Both the position numbers and the translations under genes were made by a program. From Polynucleobacter sp. 80A-SIGWE (lineage in GTDB: Bacteria > Pseudomonadota > Gammaproteobacteria > Burkholderiales > Burkholderiaceae): DNA of 64,000 bases. Positions 1 to 9,239 of the stretch are shown here, piece by piece; positions within the stretch are counted from its first letter, which is position 1, and every line of letters begins with the position of its first letter. Below the pieces are notes generated by a model. It had not been told where the DNA came from. It did no database searches and saw only the letters and a program-made list of their open reading frames with translations. Where the stretch lies: the NCBI RefSeq assembly GCF_018882295.1, contig NZ_JACVOR010000001.1:496001-560000 (forward strand), written 5' to 3'.

Positions 1-468
1 GGTTTGTTCTTTTATGTTGGTTTTACGCAAATACTTGCAATGGGTCGTCAAAACAAAATGACGGGTGCTGCTGAGCAGTATCAATACATCCTTCGCGATG
101 AGTCTATGCACTGCAATTTTGGTATTGATTTAATTAATCAAATCAAGCTGGAGAACCCGCAGTTATGGACTTCTGCGTTCAAAGACGAGATCAAATCTAT
201 CTTCGAAAAAGCAGTTGAATTAGAGTACCGTTATGCAGAGGATACGATGCCTCGCGGAGTGCTCGGATTGAACGCGCCGATGTTCAAAGGGTACCTAAGA
301 TACATCTGTAATCGTAGATGTTTGCAAATAGGACTTGACGCGATGTTCCCAAATGAAGAGAATCCATTCCCATGGATGTCAGAAATGATTGATCTGAAAA
401 AAGAGAGAAACTTTTTTGAGACACGCGTTATTGAGTATCAAACTGGCGGTGCGCTAAGTTGGGAATAA
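1..468 (+). CDS. nrdB: Ribonucleoside-diphosphate reductase beta subunit (3' part)
   Basis: C-terminal 155 residues of a class Ia ribonucleotide reductase small subunit; the gene begins before the window. NrdB holds the di-iron/tyrosyl radical cofactor that NrdA needs to reduce ribonucleotides to deoxyribonucleotides in the cytoplasm. The reading frame is open from base 1. Visible are the metal-ligand helix with RDESMH (Glu34 and His37 of the visible part, matching the E-x-x-H iron ligands of the family) and the C-terminal tail [10 protein letters not shown], the acidic/aromatic tail that docks into NrdA. The stop at 466-468 is followed by a hairpin terminator at 615-647. nrdA is presumably upstream. 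The family assignment is secure; only the N-terminus is unseen. Confidence 0.95.
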   Translation, partial: GLFFYVGFTQILAMGRQNKMTGAAEQYQYILRDESMHCNFGIDLINQIKLENPQLWTSAFKDEIKSIFEKAVELEYRYAEDTMPRGVLGLNAPMFKGYLRYICNRRCLQIGLDAMFPNEENPFPWMSEMIDLKKERNFFETRVIEYQTGGALSWE

Positions 469-802
469 GTAGTTAATTAAAAAGCGCATGGCCGGCTAAA
501 TAGGAGATTAGACGGTTGGATAGTTTTAAAAGTCAGCAAAACCAGACTCAAATCCGAAAACCCTTGTCCAAGGGTGCCTGGGCTATTCTCTCTATTTTTT
601 CCAGCAAATTTAAGAAGCCGTTGTCCTTTGGGGCCACGGCTTTTTTTCCAGGATTCATTAGCGTGCAGCACTTAGTATCAAGCCGCGCGCCGATGAATGG
701 CTCGCTCGTCGGCTCCAATCGGTTGCAAAACCAGGCGGAAATGAATGGTCGGGTCTTCTTAATCGGTAGTTTGTACTAATCCTCACGTGAAGGAGCATTA
801 CT
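469..802. other. Intergenic region nrdB to histone-like gene
   Basis: A gap of about 330 bases. It holds the nrdB terminator (615-647) and the leader of the histone-like gene, whose ribosome binding site AAGGAG (790-795) lies 7 bases before its ATG. An open frame at 516-779 exists but begins at TTG, runs through the terminator hairpin and resembles nothing I know, so I do not call it. No convincing -35/-10 pair was found; TACTAA at 774-779 could be a -10 but lacks a good -35. Confidence 0.6.
615..647 (+). terminator. Rho-independent terminator after nrdB
   Basis: Inverted repeat AAGCCGT (615-621) / ACGGCTT (636-642) with a 14-nt loop, running straight into seven T (641-647). It lies about 150 nt after the nrdB stop on the same strand. 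Confidence 0.75.
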
Positions 803-1123
803 ATGGCAATCGCCAAGAAAAAAGTTGCTGCAAAGAAACCAGCTGCGAAGAAAAAAGTAGCTGCTAAGAAGCCTGCTGCTAAAAAAGTAGCTAAAAAGAA
901 GCCTGCTGCTAAAAAAGCTGCTGCTAAGAAGCCTGCTGCTAAAAAAGTAGCTAAAAAGAAGCCTGCTGCTAAGAAAGTAGCTAAAAAAGCTGCTGCTAAG
1001 AAGCCTGCTGCTAAAAAAGTAGCTAAAAAGAAGCCTGCTGCTAAGAAAGTAGCTAAAAAAGCTGCTGCTAAGAAGCCTGCTGCTAAAAAAGCTGCAAAAA
1101 AGCGCGTAGCAAAAAAAAAGTAA
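803..1123 (+). CDS. Histone H1-like Lys/Ala-rich DNA-binding protein (in-frame product)
   Basis: A 106-residue protein made almost entirely of Lys, Ala, Pro and Val in units such as AAKKPAAKKVAKK, like the histone H1 C-terminal-type nucleoid proteins of Bordetella and other Burkholderiales. Such proteins bind DNA through charge and help compact the nucleoid. The start is set by a strong AAGGAG at 790-795. A nearly perfect 72-bp (24-codon) tandem repeat covers 950-1093. The stop comes directly after a nine-A run (1111-1119) and truncates the gene: the expected C-terminus continues in the -1 frame to 1245 (next entry). The function is inferred from composition only. Confidence 0.85.
   Translation: MAIAKKKVAAKKPAAKKKVAAKKPAAKKVAKKKPAAKKAAAKKPAAKKVAKKKPAAKKVAKKAAAKKPAAKKVAKKKPAAKKVAKKAAAKKPAAKKAAKKRVAKKK
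950..1093 (+). repeat. Tandem repeat, 2 x 72 bp, inside histone-like gene
   Basis: Bases 950-1021 and 1022-1093 match at 70 of 72 positions, differing only in the last two bases. The unit encodes 24 Lys/Ala/Pro/Val-rich residues. It keeps the frame, so copy-number change would alter length without breaking the gene. Confidence 0.9.
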
Positions 1124-1245
1124 GTAAGCCTGCTGCGAAGAAAGCGGGTAAAGCTGTAAAAAAGCCCGCGGCTAAAAAAGCTGCCGCTTCAACAACGTTG
1201 AATCCTGCTGCTGCTTGGCCCTTCCCAACTGGCACACGCCCATAA
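1120..1245 (+). other. Out-of-frame C-terminal extension of histone-like gene (-1 frame)
   Basis: In the -1 frame relative to the upstream gene, bases 1120-1242 encode 41 more residues. They start VSKPAAKKAGKAVKKPAAKK and end NPAAAWPFPTGTRP, then TAA at 1243-1245. The composition is the same Lys/Ala repeat followed by an aromatic tail that I recall as typical of Burkholderiales H1-like proteins. The gene terminator (1272-1300) follows this stop, not the early one. Either one A is missing from the nine-A run (error or mutation), or the ribosome or polymerase slips there. The joined product would be 147 residues. Confidence 0.7.
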
Positions 1246-1271
1246 GCTCTGCTTGTAGACGTGTGAAGTTC

Positions 1272-1300
1272 AAAGGGATCTCTAACGAGATCCCTTTTTT
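1272..1300 (+). terminator. Rho-independent terminator of histone-like gene
   Basis: Perfect 11-bp stem AAAGGGATCTC (1272-1282) / GAGATCCCTTT (1287-1297) with a TAAC loop, running into a six-T tract (1295-1300). It lies 27 nt after the out-of-frame stop at 1245. Confidence 0.9.
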
Positions 1301-1326
1301 ATTGCTACTTCCAAGAATTATTGGTT

Positions 1327-2286
1327 TTAGAGGGCAAATCCAAACGCTGATTTGAATTGAGCTGCGATTTCATCTTTGCTCATTTGGTGATTTTGTGGTC
1401 CCTGGTGGGTAATTTTGATTGAACCCATTAGGCTGGCTAAACGGCCAGTGGTTTCCCAGTCCATGCCATTTTCCAATCCAAAGAGTAATCCACCCCGGAA
1501 TGCATCGCCACAACCAGTCGGATCAACCACTTTTGCTGCTGGCACCGGCGGAATTGCGATGCATTTGCCATCAAAGTAGATATCTGCGCCTTCAGCACCC
1601 TTGGTAACAATCAGTGCTTTCACTCTTTCGGCTACTTTTGCCAAGCTCAGACCAGTTCTTTGCGAAAGCATTTCGCCTTCGTAGTCATTCACAGCAAGGT
1701 AGCTTGCAATATCTACCAGTTCTAGCAGTTCTGGACCATTGAACATAGGCAAACCCTGGCCCGGATCAAATACAAATGGAATGCCTGCTTCAGCTAGTTG
1801 ATGGCAGTGTTCCCACATTCCTTGGCGACCATCTGGGGCGACGATGCCGAATTTTGCTGCGCCTTTGGTATTTTTACTACGCTCGGCAACCACGGTAGAA
1901 ACTTGGTTTAGATGGGATTCACCCATTGCTCCGGGGTGAAAAGCGGTAATTTGATTATTGGCTTGATCGGTAGTGATCATTGCCTGAGCAGTAAATGCTT
2001 GTTCAATTTGACGAATGTGCGTTGCATCAATCTTGAGTTGTTTGAGGCGATCAAGATATGGCGCTGCATCACCACCTACTGTTGCCATGATGATGGGGTC
2101 GCCACCAAGTAAGCTCAGGTTGTAAGCAATATTGCCTGCACAACCACCGAATTCTCGGCGCATTGTGGGGACTAGGAATGCGACATTCAGGATGTGAATC
2201 TGCTCAGGCAGGATTTGATCGGCAAATTTGCCTTCAAAGTTCATGATGGTGTCGTAAGCGATGGAACCGCAGATCAGGCTGGCCAT
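1327..2286 (-). CDS. PfkB-family carbohydrate/adenosine kinase
   Basis: A 319-residue member of the ribokinase/PfkB family, which phosphorylates sugars or nucleosides with ATP in the cytoplasm. The N-terminal family motif GGCAGN is at residues 47-52. The C-terminal signature DPTGCGDAF at 255-263 provides the anion hole and the catalytic base Asp261. Length is typical. Homologues in Burkholderiales are often labelled adenosine kinase, but the substrate cannot be read from sequence. It is the last gene of the minus-strand group that includes prmA and accBC, 57 nt downstream of the prmA fusion gene, and converges on the histone-like gene. Confidence 0.85.
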   Translation of the reverse strand: MASLICGSIAYDTIMNFEGKFADQILPEQIHILNVAFLVPTMRREFGGCAGNIAYNLSLLGGDPIIMATVGGDAAPYLDRLKQLKIDATHIRQIEQAFTAQAMITTDQANNQITAFHPGAMGESHLNQVSTVVAERSKNTKGAAKFGIVAPDGRQGMWEHCHQLAEAGIPFVFDPGQGLPMFNGPELLELVDIASYLAVNDYEGEMLSQRTGLSLAKVAERVKALIVTKGAEGADIYFDGKCIAIPPVPAAKVVDPTGCGDAFRGGLLFGLENGMDWETTGRLASLMGSIKITHQGPQNHQMSKDEIAAQFKSAFGFAL

Positions 2287-2343
2287 AAATAATTACTTTC
2301 TAATAAAAATCAATTGGAATTGGTATGAATTGGAGTTTGTAGT

Positions 2344-3891
2344 CTATTTTTCAGGATAAAAAATTCTGACGCGATAGCCTGCAGCATTTTGTGGGAGGGA
2401 AATCGGTAATGCAGAAGAGAAAATTTCGCCAGAAGGAGCGCCTTGACGCAAAAAATCCTGATGCGACTCTTGCCAAGCAGTCGGCAACCATTCTGGCGGA
2501 GTAAATTGAATCGTTTTGATCTCGGATTCTTCTGCATCAGTGAGTGAAATTTCTAAATTTGGGAATAAAACGGGCATTGCAAGACGATTTTGTATTTCAA
2601 CTTGCAGTACCGATTGATTTAAAACGTTTTTAAGGCCCTCTCGCGCGTTTTCAGGCGAAAGAGTGACTGAAGTTATTTTCCAAGCCGCAAAATTGCTTAC
2701 AGAGCGATTTACGCACCCTAGTGCACGACACAATTGTTCATCTAACTTCTGTAAAAGAGAAAAACTACTTGTTGCAATCGCAGAAGAGCTGCCATCCACA
2801 CGTGTTGCTAGCGTTGGCAGTAGAGAATTTCTAGAAAGATGCTCGCCAAAAATAATGAGCAAGAGGAAAAAAAGACCAAGAAGGATTAACTTAGGACTTT
2901 TTTTTTGAGCCGGCACTGCAGTGTCTGTGTTTTTAACGGACAAACTCGTTTTATCGCTCTGCGCAGCTAGCATGCCGTGTAAACAGACCCAACCCTCACT
3001 TTCTTTCCAAACAGAGAGAGTTAGCCACTGGCTATAGGTTGCAATGACTTCCTCTGCTTGGCGAGCAAGAACACCTGAGAGAACAATTTTCCCCCCTGGA
3101 CGCATCTTATTTACCAGGGCAGGCGCTAAAACTTGTAGTGGGTTAGCCAAAATATTCGCCATCACGATGTCGTATTTGGTTTCCGCAGCAAGTTCTGGTG
3201 CATTTTCATTGGGCAGAACAAAGCGAATGGTCGTATTGTTGATTTCCGCATTGCTACGCGCTGCAACCATGGCTTGTGGATCGATATCGGTACCGACAAC
3301 TGGTTTGCATCCTAGTTTTGCAGCGGCAATAGCCAGAATTCCAGATCCACAGCCGTAATCGAGCAAGCTTTGATTTGAAAGTTGCGTATTTTGCTCAAGC
3401 CAAAGTAGGCAAAGATGTGTGGTTGGATGGCTACCAGTGCCAAATGCCAGACCTGGGTCTACCGCTAGGCAAATTGCATTCGGGTCAGTAGGCGCTTCAT
3501 GCCAGGAAGGTACTACCCAAATACGCTCACCAATTTGAATTGGGGCAAATTGACTTTGCGTTAAGCGAACCCAGTCTTGCTCTTCAACAATCTTTTCTTG
3601 CGGAGCTGGAAGATTGAACCCCACCTCTTTGAGGGATGCGAGGAGCTCAGGGATGAAGTTCGCCGCATCCGAATCATCAATCTCTGGATTAAAGAGTGCA
3701 GTTACTGAAGAGCGATCCCAAGCTTGAACTTCAGGTGAGAGTCCTGGCTCGCCATAAAGCGGGTTTTCATCGTAACCACCCGCAGCATCATCTTCAACGG
3801 TGACAGAGAGTGCACCCACTTCCAGCAATGCGTCACCCAAAGGCTCGGCAATTTCTGCGGGTACCGTGAAAACGAGTTCACGATAGGACAT
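2344..3891 (-). CDS. prmA: Fusion: ribosomal protein L11 methyltransferase (PrmA) + DUF3426-like membrane domain
   Basis: One 515-residue frame. Residues 1-307 are a full PrmA, which trimethylates ribosomal protein L11 using S-adenosylmethionine: GTGSHPTT at 151-158, the SAM-binding LLDYGCGSGILAIAAAKLG around 176-194, and MANILANPL around 244-252. After a short Lys-rich linker comes a transmembrane helix (about 334-349), then a C-terminal region (about 385-515) with the pattern of DUF3426 proteins. In related bacteria DUF3426 is a separate downstream gene starting with a CxxC zinc ribbon; no such ribbon is visible here. It follows accC with a short gap, the usual order. No stop or frameshift separates the halves. 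Confidence 0.85.
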   Translation of the reverse strand: MSYRELVFTVPAEIAEPLGDALLEVGALSVTVEDDAAGGYDENPLYGEPGLSPEVQAWDRSSVTALFNPEIDDSDAANFIPELLASLKEVGFNLPAPQEKIVEEQDWVRLTQSQFAPIQIGERIWVVPSWHEAPTDPNAICLAVDPGLAFGTGSHPTTHLCLLWLEQNTQLSNQSLLDYGCGSGILAIAAAKLGCKPVVGTDIDPQAMVAARSNAEINNTTIRFVLPNENAPELAAETKYDIVMANILANPLQVLAPALVNKMRPGGKIVLSGVLARQAEEVIATYSQWLTLSVWKESEGWVCLHGMLAAQSDKTSLSVKNTDTAVPAQKKSPKLILLGLFFLLLIIFGEHLSRNSLLPTLATRVDGSSSAIATSSFSLLQKLDEQLCRALGCVNRSVSNFAAWKITSVTLSPENAREGLKNVLNQSVLQVEIQNRLAMPVLFPNLEISLTDAEESEIKTIQFTPPEWLPTAWQESHQDFLRQGAPSGEIFSSALPISLPQNAAGYRVRIFYPEK

Positions 3892-3918
3892 GCTGACTCC
3901 AAATGGGCACGAATTGAC

Positions 3919-5289
3919 CTAAGACTTCGGGTTGCCGCGGCTAGCAGCTTGCTCTTCGAGACGATGCTCTAGATAGTGAATGCTGGTTCCGCCTTCCATG
4001 AAGTTCGGATCGAGCATAAGTTCACGATGCAGAGGTACGTTGGTTGTAATGCCATCAATTACCATTTCAGAAAGCGCAATTTGCATACGGCGAATCGCTT
4101 GTTCGCGAGTATTGCCGTAAGAAATTAGCTTGCCAATCATTGAATCGTAATTGGATGGCACAACATAACCACTGTATGCATGTGAGTCGACACGAATTCC
4201 AGGGCCGCCCGGCATGTGGAATGAACCAATTTTGCCTGGGCTTGGTGTGAACTTAAATGGATCTTCCGCATTCAGACGACATTCAATGGCGTGACCACGG
4301 AAAACAATGTCTTTCTGGCGATAACTGAGTTTTAAGCCTGCAGCAATTCGAATTTGTTCTTGAACAATATCAACGCCAGTAATCATTTCAGTGACTGGGT
4401 GCTCTACTTGAACGCGGGTATTCATCTCAATAAAGAAGAATTCACCATCTTCATACAAGAATTCGAAAGTACCGGCGCCGCGGTAACCAATTTTTCTACA
4501 GGCTTCTGCACAGCGTTCACCAATCTTTGCAATCAAGCGACGATCAATGCCTGGTGCTGGAGCTTCTTCAATCACTTTTTGGTGGCGACGTTGCATTGAG
4601 CAATCACGCTCGCCTAACCAAATAGCATTGCCATGGGTATCTGCCAAAATTTGAATCTCTACGTGGCGAGGCTTCTCTAAAAACTTCTCCATATAGACTT
4701 CTGGGTTACCAAAAGCGCGACCAGCTTCTTCTTTGGTCATGTTGACAGCGTTTATTAATGCGGCTTCGGTATGTACTACGCGCATGCCGCGACCGCCACC
4801 ACCACCTGCAGCTTTGATGATGACCGGATACCCCACCTTTTTTGCTGTAGCAATAATTTCTTTTGGATTGTCAGGCAACGCGCCTTCAGATCCAGGAACG
4901 CAAGGAACGCCCGCTTTGATCATGGCGCGCTTAGCTGAAACCTTATCGCCCATCAGGCGAATTGAAGCCGCAGTTGGACCAATGAATGCAAAGCCCGACT
5001 TCTCAACACGTTCAGCAAAGTCAGCATTCTCAGAGAGAAAGCCATAGCCTGGGTGAATCGCTTCAGCATCTGTTACTTCCGCAGCTGAAATGATGGCGGG
5101 CATATTGAGGTAGCTTAGTGGTGAGGGGGCAGGCCCGATGCAGACGGCCTCGTCTGCAAGCTTCACATACTTGGCTTCTTTATCTGCAGTTGAAAACACC
5201 ACCACAGTTTTAATTCCCAACTCGCGACATGCGCGTTGGATACGGAGAGCAATTTCTCCGCGATTGGCAATCAGAATCTTATCGAACAT
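3919..5289 (-). CDS. accC: Acetyl-CoA carboxylase, biotin carboxylase subunit
   Basis: A 456-residue ATP-grasp enzyme that carboxylates the biotin on AccB, the first half-reaction of acetyl-CoA carboxylase in fatty acid synthesis. Visible are the N-terminal [13 protein letters not shown], the ATP-binding glycine loop [14 protein letters not shown] (about 160-173), and the catalytic [16 protein letters not shown] (about 285-300). Full length for the family. It lies 52 nt after accB in the operon aroQ-accB-accC-prmA, which couples chorismate and fatty acid precursor genes in many proteobacteria. No anomalies were seen. Confidence 0.97.
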   Translation of the reverse strand: MFDKILIANRGEIALRIQRACRELGIKTVVVFSTADKEAKYVKLADEAVCIGPAPSPLSYLNMPAIISAAEVTDAEAIHPGYGFLSENADFAERVEKSGFAFIGPTAASIRLMGDKVSAKRAMIKAGVPCVPGSEGALPDNPKEIIATAKKVGYPVIIKAAGGGGGRGMRVVHTEAALINAVNMTKEEAGRAFGNPEVYMEKFLEKPRHVEIQILADTHGNAIWLGERDCSMQRRHQKVIEEAPAPGIDRRLIAKIGERCAEACRKIGYRGAGTFEFLYEDGEFFFIEMNTRVQVEHPVTEMITGVDIVQEQIRIAAGLKLSYRQKDIVFRGHAIECRLNAEDPFKFTPSPGKIGSFHMPGGPGIRVDSHAYSGYVVPSNYDSMIGKLISYGNTREQAIRRMQIALSEMVIDGITTNVPLHRELMLDPNFMEGGTSIHYLEHRLEEQAASRGNPKS

Positions 5290-5341
5290 GTCGGCTCTGA
5301 GTTAAGTAACAGTGGATTGGAATAGATCTAAAGGGGATCTA

Positions 5342-5806
5342 TTAAGCGATGATGAATAGCGGCTGATCAAACTCAACACCTTGGCCGTTTTCACACAGAA
5401 TTTGCTTGATGACACCGGCTTGCTCGGATTCGATCTCATTGAGAAGTTTCATCGCTTCAATAATGCACAGCGTTTGACCAACTTTAACTGTATCGCCGAC
5501 TTTGACAAAGTCTGGAGACTCAGGATTTGGTGCGCGATAGAAAGTTCCCACCATTGGTGAGCGAGCTATAAAGCCAGTTTCAGCAGGCGCTTCTTCGGCA
5601 GCTGGTGCAGCAACAGCTTGCGCAGCTGCAGGAGCGGCTTGCATTGCCTGAACCGGTGCTGGATTGGCGTAAACCACTTGACCGGCAGGAGCTGGAGATC
5701 CGGCATTCACAATGCGAACACGATCTTCACCTTCATTCACTTCTAATTCAGAAATTCCTGATTCAGAAACGAGGTCGATTAGGGTTTTTAGTTTTCTCAA
5801 GTCCAT
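5342..5806 (-). CDS. accB: Biotin carboxyl carrier protein of acetyl-CoA carboxylase
   Basis: A 154-residue carrier with three visible parts: an N-terminal region starting [20 protein letters not shown], an Ala/Pro-rich flexible linker (about 36-78), and a C-terminal biotinyl domain. The biotinylation motif EAMKLLNEI puts the modified lysine at residue 120. It carries CO2 from AccC to the carboxyltransferase AccAD, which is not in this window. It sits between aroQ and accC and is probably co-transcribed with both. Start chosen at ATG 5804-5806; upstream GAGGAAGCCTTTCC on the minus strand supplies the ribosome binding site. Confidence 0.97.
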   Translation of the reverse strand: MDLRKLKTLIDLVSESGISELEVNEGEDRVRIVNAGSPAPAGQVVYANPAPVQAMQAAPAAAQAVAAPAAEEAPAETGFIARSPMVGTFYRAPNPESPDFVKVGDTVKVGQTLCIIEAMKLLNEIESEQAGVIKQILCENGQGVEFDQPLFIIA

Positions 5807-5842
5807 GGAAAGGCTTCCTCTCTTGTAATTCTTAATTAATCT

Positions 5843-6292
5843 TTATTTTTGTAAACGTGCAATTGCTGCTTGTAAGGCTAATTCGTATCCAATCGCCCCT
5901 AGCCCGCAGATCACGCCAGTGGCGATATCTGATAGATAGGAATGTTTACGGAATTCTTCACGCTGATGAATATTGGATAGGTGCACTTCCGTGAATGGAA
6001 TGGCAACCCCAGCCAATGCATCACGCAAGGCAACGCTAGTATGGGTAAAGGCACCTGGATTGATGATGATGAAGTCCACCCCATCTTGTTTGGCCTTTTG
6101 AACTCGGTCAATCAGCTCGCCTTCATGATTGCTTTGGAGGGTGGATAAATTGACTGAGTGCGACTTGGCGATTACGCCAAGCTTTGTATGAATATCTTCT
6201 AGGGTAGTTTTACCGTAAACCTCTGGCTCACGGGTGCCCAACAGATTGAGGTTGGGGCCTTGGATAACGAGAATTGAAGTATTTTTCGACAT
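5843..6292 (-). CDS. aroQ: 3-dehydroquinate dehydratase, type II
   Basis: A 149-residue class II dehydroquinase of the shikimate pathway, converting 3-dehydroquinate to 3-dehydroshikimate. Motifs: [17 protein letters not shown] (about 11-27), containing the catalytic Arg22 and Tyr26; [10 protein letters not shown] (about 76-85) with the substrate-binding Asn; and [14 protein letters not shown] (about 97-110). First gene of the minus-strand aroQ-accB-accC-prmA-kinase group. Its upstream region holds a palindrome at 6401-6415 next to a possible promoter. aroE, two steps on in the pathway group, is at 12113. Confidence 0.97.
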   Translation of the reverse strand: MSKNTSILVIQGPNLNLLGTREPEVYGKTTLEDIHTKLGVIAKSHSVNLSTLQSNHEGELIDRVQKAKQDGVDFIIINPGAFTHTSVALRDALAGVAIPFTEVHLSNIHQREEFRKHSYLSDIATGVICGLGAIGYELALQAAIARLQK

Positions 6293-6400
6293 AAATCGAT
6301 ATTTTTAGAGGCAGTTAAGTTTAATTACGTTAATAAAGCATTTCTCTAAAACTGCTTACTTCATGAAGAATCCTCTTCACCAAGTACAGGGAAAGTATAC

Positions 6401-6415
6401 CCCCAGACTCTGGGG
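6401..6415. promoter_or_regulatory. 15-bp palindrome upstream of aroQ operon
   Basis: CCCCAGA-C-TCTGGGG, a perfect 7-bp inverted repeat about one base. It lies in the 250-bp gap before aroQ. On the minus strand it sits between TTGTCC and TATACT-like hexamers, where a repressor could block a promoter. Only the symmetry is seen; any role is inferred. Confidence 0.35.
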
Positions 6416-6542
6416 ACAAGTCTAAAAAATGGGGGATAAATTAGCTATTTTTTATGATTTTAAGAGCAGATATTGCAAAATTCAGGTGAGAAATGCCACA
6501 TTCTTGCCTGAATGACCACTAGCGAATAGTTCTTAAAAATCC

Positions 6543-7070
6543 TTATAAAGCTGATTTAATGGCTTTTCTAAGCTCTTCTTCGCTTATCTTTCCTAATTTA
6601 CTGCTAGTCGACTTACCTTGAGCATTAATGATGATGGTGTAGGGAAGAGCTCCTTGGCTGTTCCCCATTTGCTTGGATAGATTACTGCCTTCTAGTCCGC
6701 CAATCACGATGGGATAGGAAACTGGGGTTTTTTCAAGGAATTCGCGAATATTAGAGGGTGAATCAATACCGATGCCGACAAATAAGACATTTTTAGTCTT
6801 AAACTCCGCTTGTAATTTGTCTAAAGTCGGCATTTCTTCGACACAAGGGGGGCACCAAGAGGCCCAAAAGTTCACTACCAGGACTTTTCCTCGCCATTGC
6901 TCGGTATCGGCTGGTTTTCCATCGGGCGTTTGCCATGGGTTGGCAAAAAAGGCTTTGATAGCGGGATCACTTGCAAGACCCGTTTTGTAAATCCATTGCG
7001 AAGTCAGGACTCCAGCAAGGAGCGCTGCGAGACTAATCACGATGATGCTAATCCACTGTCTTCGGTTCAT
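6543..7070 (-). CDS. TlpA-like membrane-anchored thiol-disulfide oxidoreductase
   Basis: A 175-residue protein with one N-terminal membrane helix (about 7-26) and a periplasmic thioredoxin-like domain. The active site WCPPC at 72-76 (Cys73, Cys76) sits after VLVVNFWAS, the usual thioredoxin beta-strand. The family reduces disulfides outside the cytoplasm, often for cytochrome c maturation or other redox partners; the partner here is unknown. AAGGAG lies just before the ATG on the minus strand. It diverges from mpl with only 26 nt between the start codons, so the two control regions overlap. It is separated from aroQ by 250 nt and is probably a single-gene unit. Confidence 0.9.
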   Translation of the reverse strand: MNRRQWISIIVISLAALLAGVLTSQWIYKTGLASDPAIKAFFANPWQTPDGKPADTEQWRGKVLVVNFWASWCPPCVEEMPTLDKLQAEFKTKNVLFVGIGIDSPSNIREFLEKTPVSYPIVIGGLEGSNLSKQMGNSQGALPYTIIINAQGKSTSSKLGKISEEELRKAIKSAL

Positions 7071-7084
7071 TGCTACTCCTTAGC

Positions 7085-7090
7085 TAAAAT
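7085..7090 (+). promoter_or_regulatory. Candidate -10 box of mpl (leaderless)
   Basis: TAAAAT, six bases before the mpl ATG, with no Shine-Dalgarno sequence in between. At this spacing transcription would start at or next to the A of the ATG. The -35 match is poor. Confidence 0.35.
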
Positions 7091-7096
7091 TCCCCA

Positions 7097-8502
<1,406 letters not shown>

Positions 8503-8503
<1 letters not shown>

Positions 8504-9237
8504 TGAGTATGAGACTAAAAGACAAAGTAGCCATCATTACTGGGGCCGCAAAAGGTATTGGCTTCGCAACGGCAAAGCGCTTTGCGCAAGAGGGTGCGAA
8601 AGTCATGATTGCGGATGTGAATCCTGAGGCGGTGAAAGCTGCGGTTGATCTCATTCCAGGCTCAGAAGCCTATGTCATGAATGTGACTGATCGCGCGAGC
8701 ATTGAAGCGGCTGTTGATCAAATCATGCAGCGTCACGGGCGCATTGATATCTTGATTAACAATGCTGGCATCACACAAGATGCACGCTTGGTCAAAATGA
8801 CGGAAGCGCAATTTGATACGGTGATTGATGTCAATTTAAAGGGTGTATTCAACTGCACGCAGTTGGTAGTGCCACATATGTTGGAGGCGGGCAAAGGTGC
8901 CGTCGTGAATGCTTCAAGCGTTGTTGGTATCTATGGAAATTTTGGTCAGACAAATTATTCCGCCACGAAATTTGGCGTCATTGGCTTTACTAAAACTTGG
9001 GCGCGTGAATTGGGTGCAAAAGGTATTCGGGTAAATGCAGTGTGCCCAGGCTTTATTGCTACTGAGATGGTCAAAGCCATGCCAGAAAACATTCTGAAAG
9101 ATATTGAAAGACGCAGCTGGCTTGGTCGATTAGGTACTCCAGAAGAAATGGCGAACGTGTATTTATTCTTAGCGAGCGATGAAGCCAGTTATGTCAATGG
9201 CGTAGCACTTGAGGCCAGCGGCGGGATTTCTCTCTAA
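8503..9237 (+). CDS. 3-oxoacyl-ACP reductase-like short-chain dehydrogenase (FabG type)
   Basis: A 244-residue SDR enzyme using NAD(P)H, resembling FabG of fatty acid synthesis and PhaB-like reductases. Visible are the glycine-rich cofactor motif TGAAKGIG (about 14-21), NNAGI, and the catalytic Ser-Tyr-Lys set in [10 protein letters not shown] and NYSATK. The start could be ATG 8503, which overlaps the mpl stop, or ATG 8509, giving the more usual [12 protein letters not shown]. It lies outside the plsX-fabD-fabG-acpP cluster, so it may act on a different 3-oxoacyl substrate; that is inference. Probably co-transcribed with mpl and the RNB gene that follows 2 nt later. Confidence 0.85.
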
Positions 9238-9239
9238 GC

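Noticed and set aside
516-779. 87-codon open frame in the nrdB/histone gap
   Set aside because: It starts at TTG, runs through the nrdB terminator hairpin, has low-quality composition and no recognisable domain.
803-1123. The repeat region as a CRISPR array
   Set aside because: The repeats are contiguous coding units without unique spacers.
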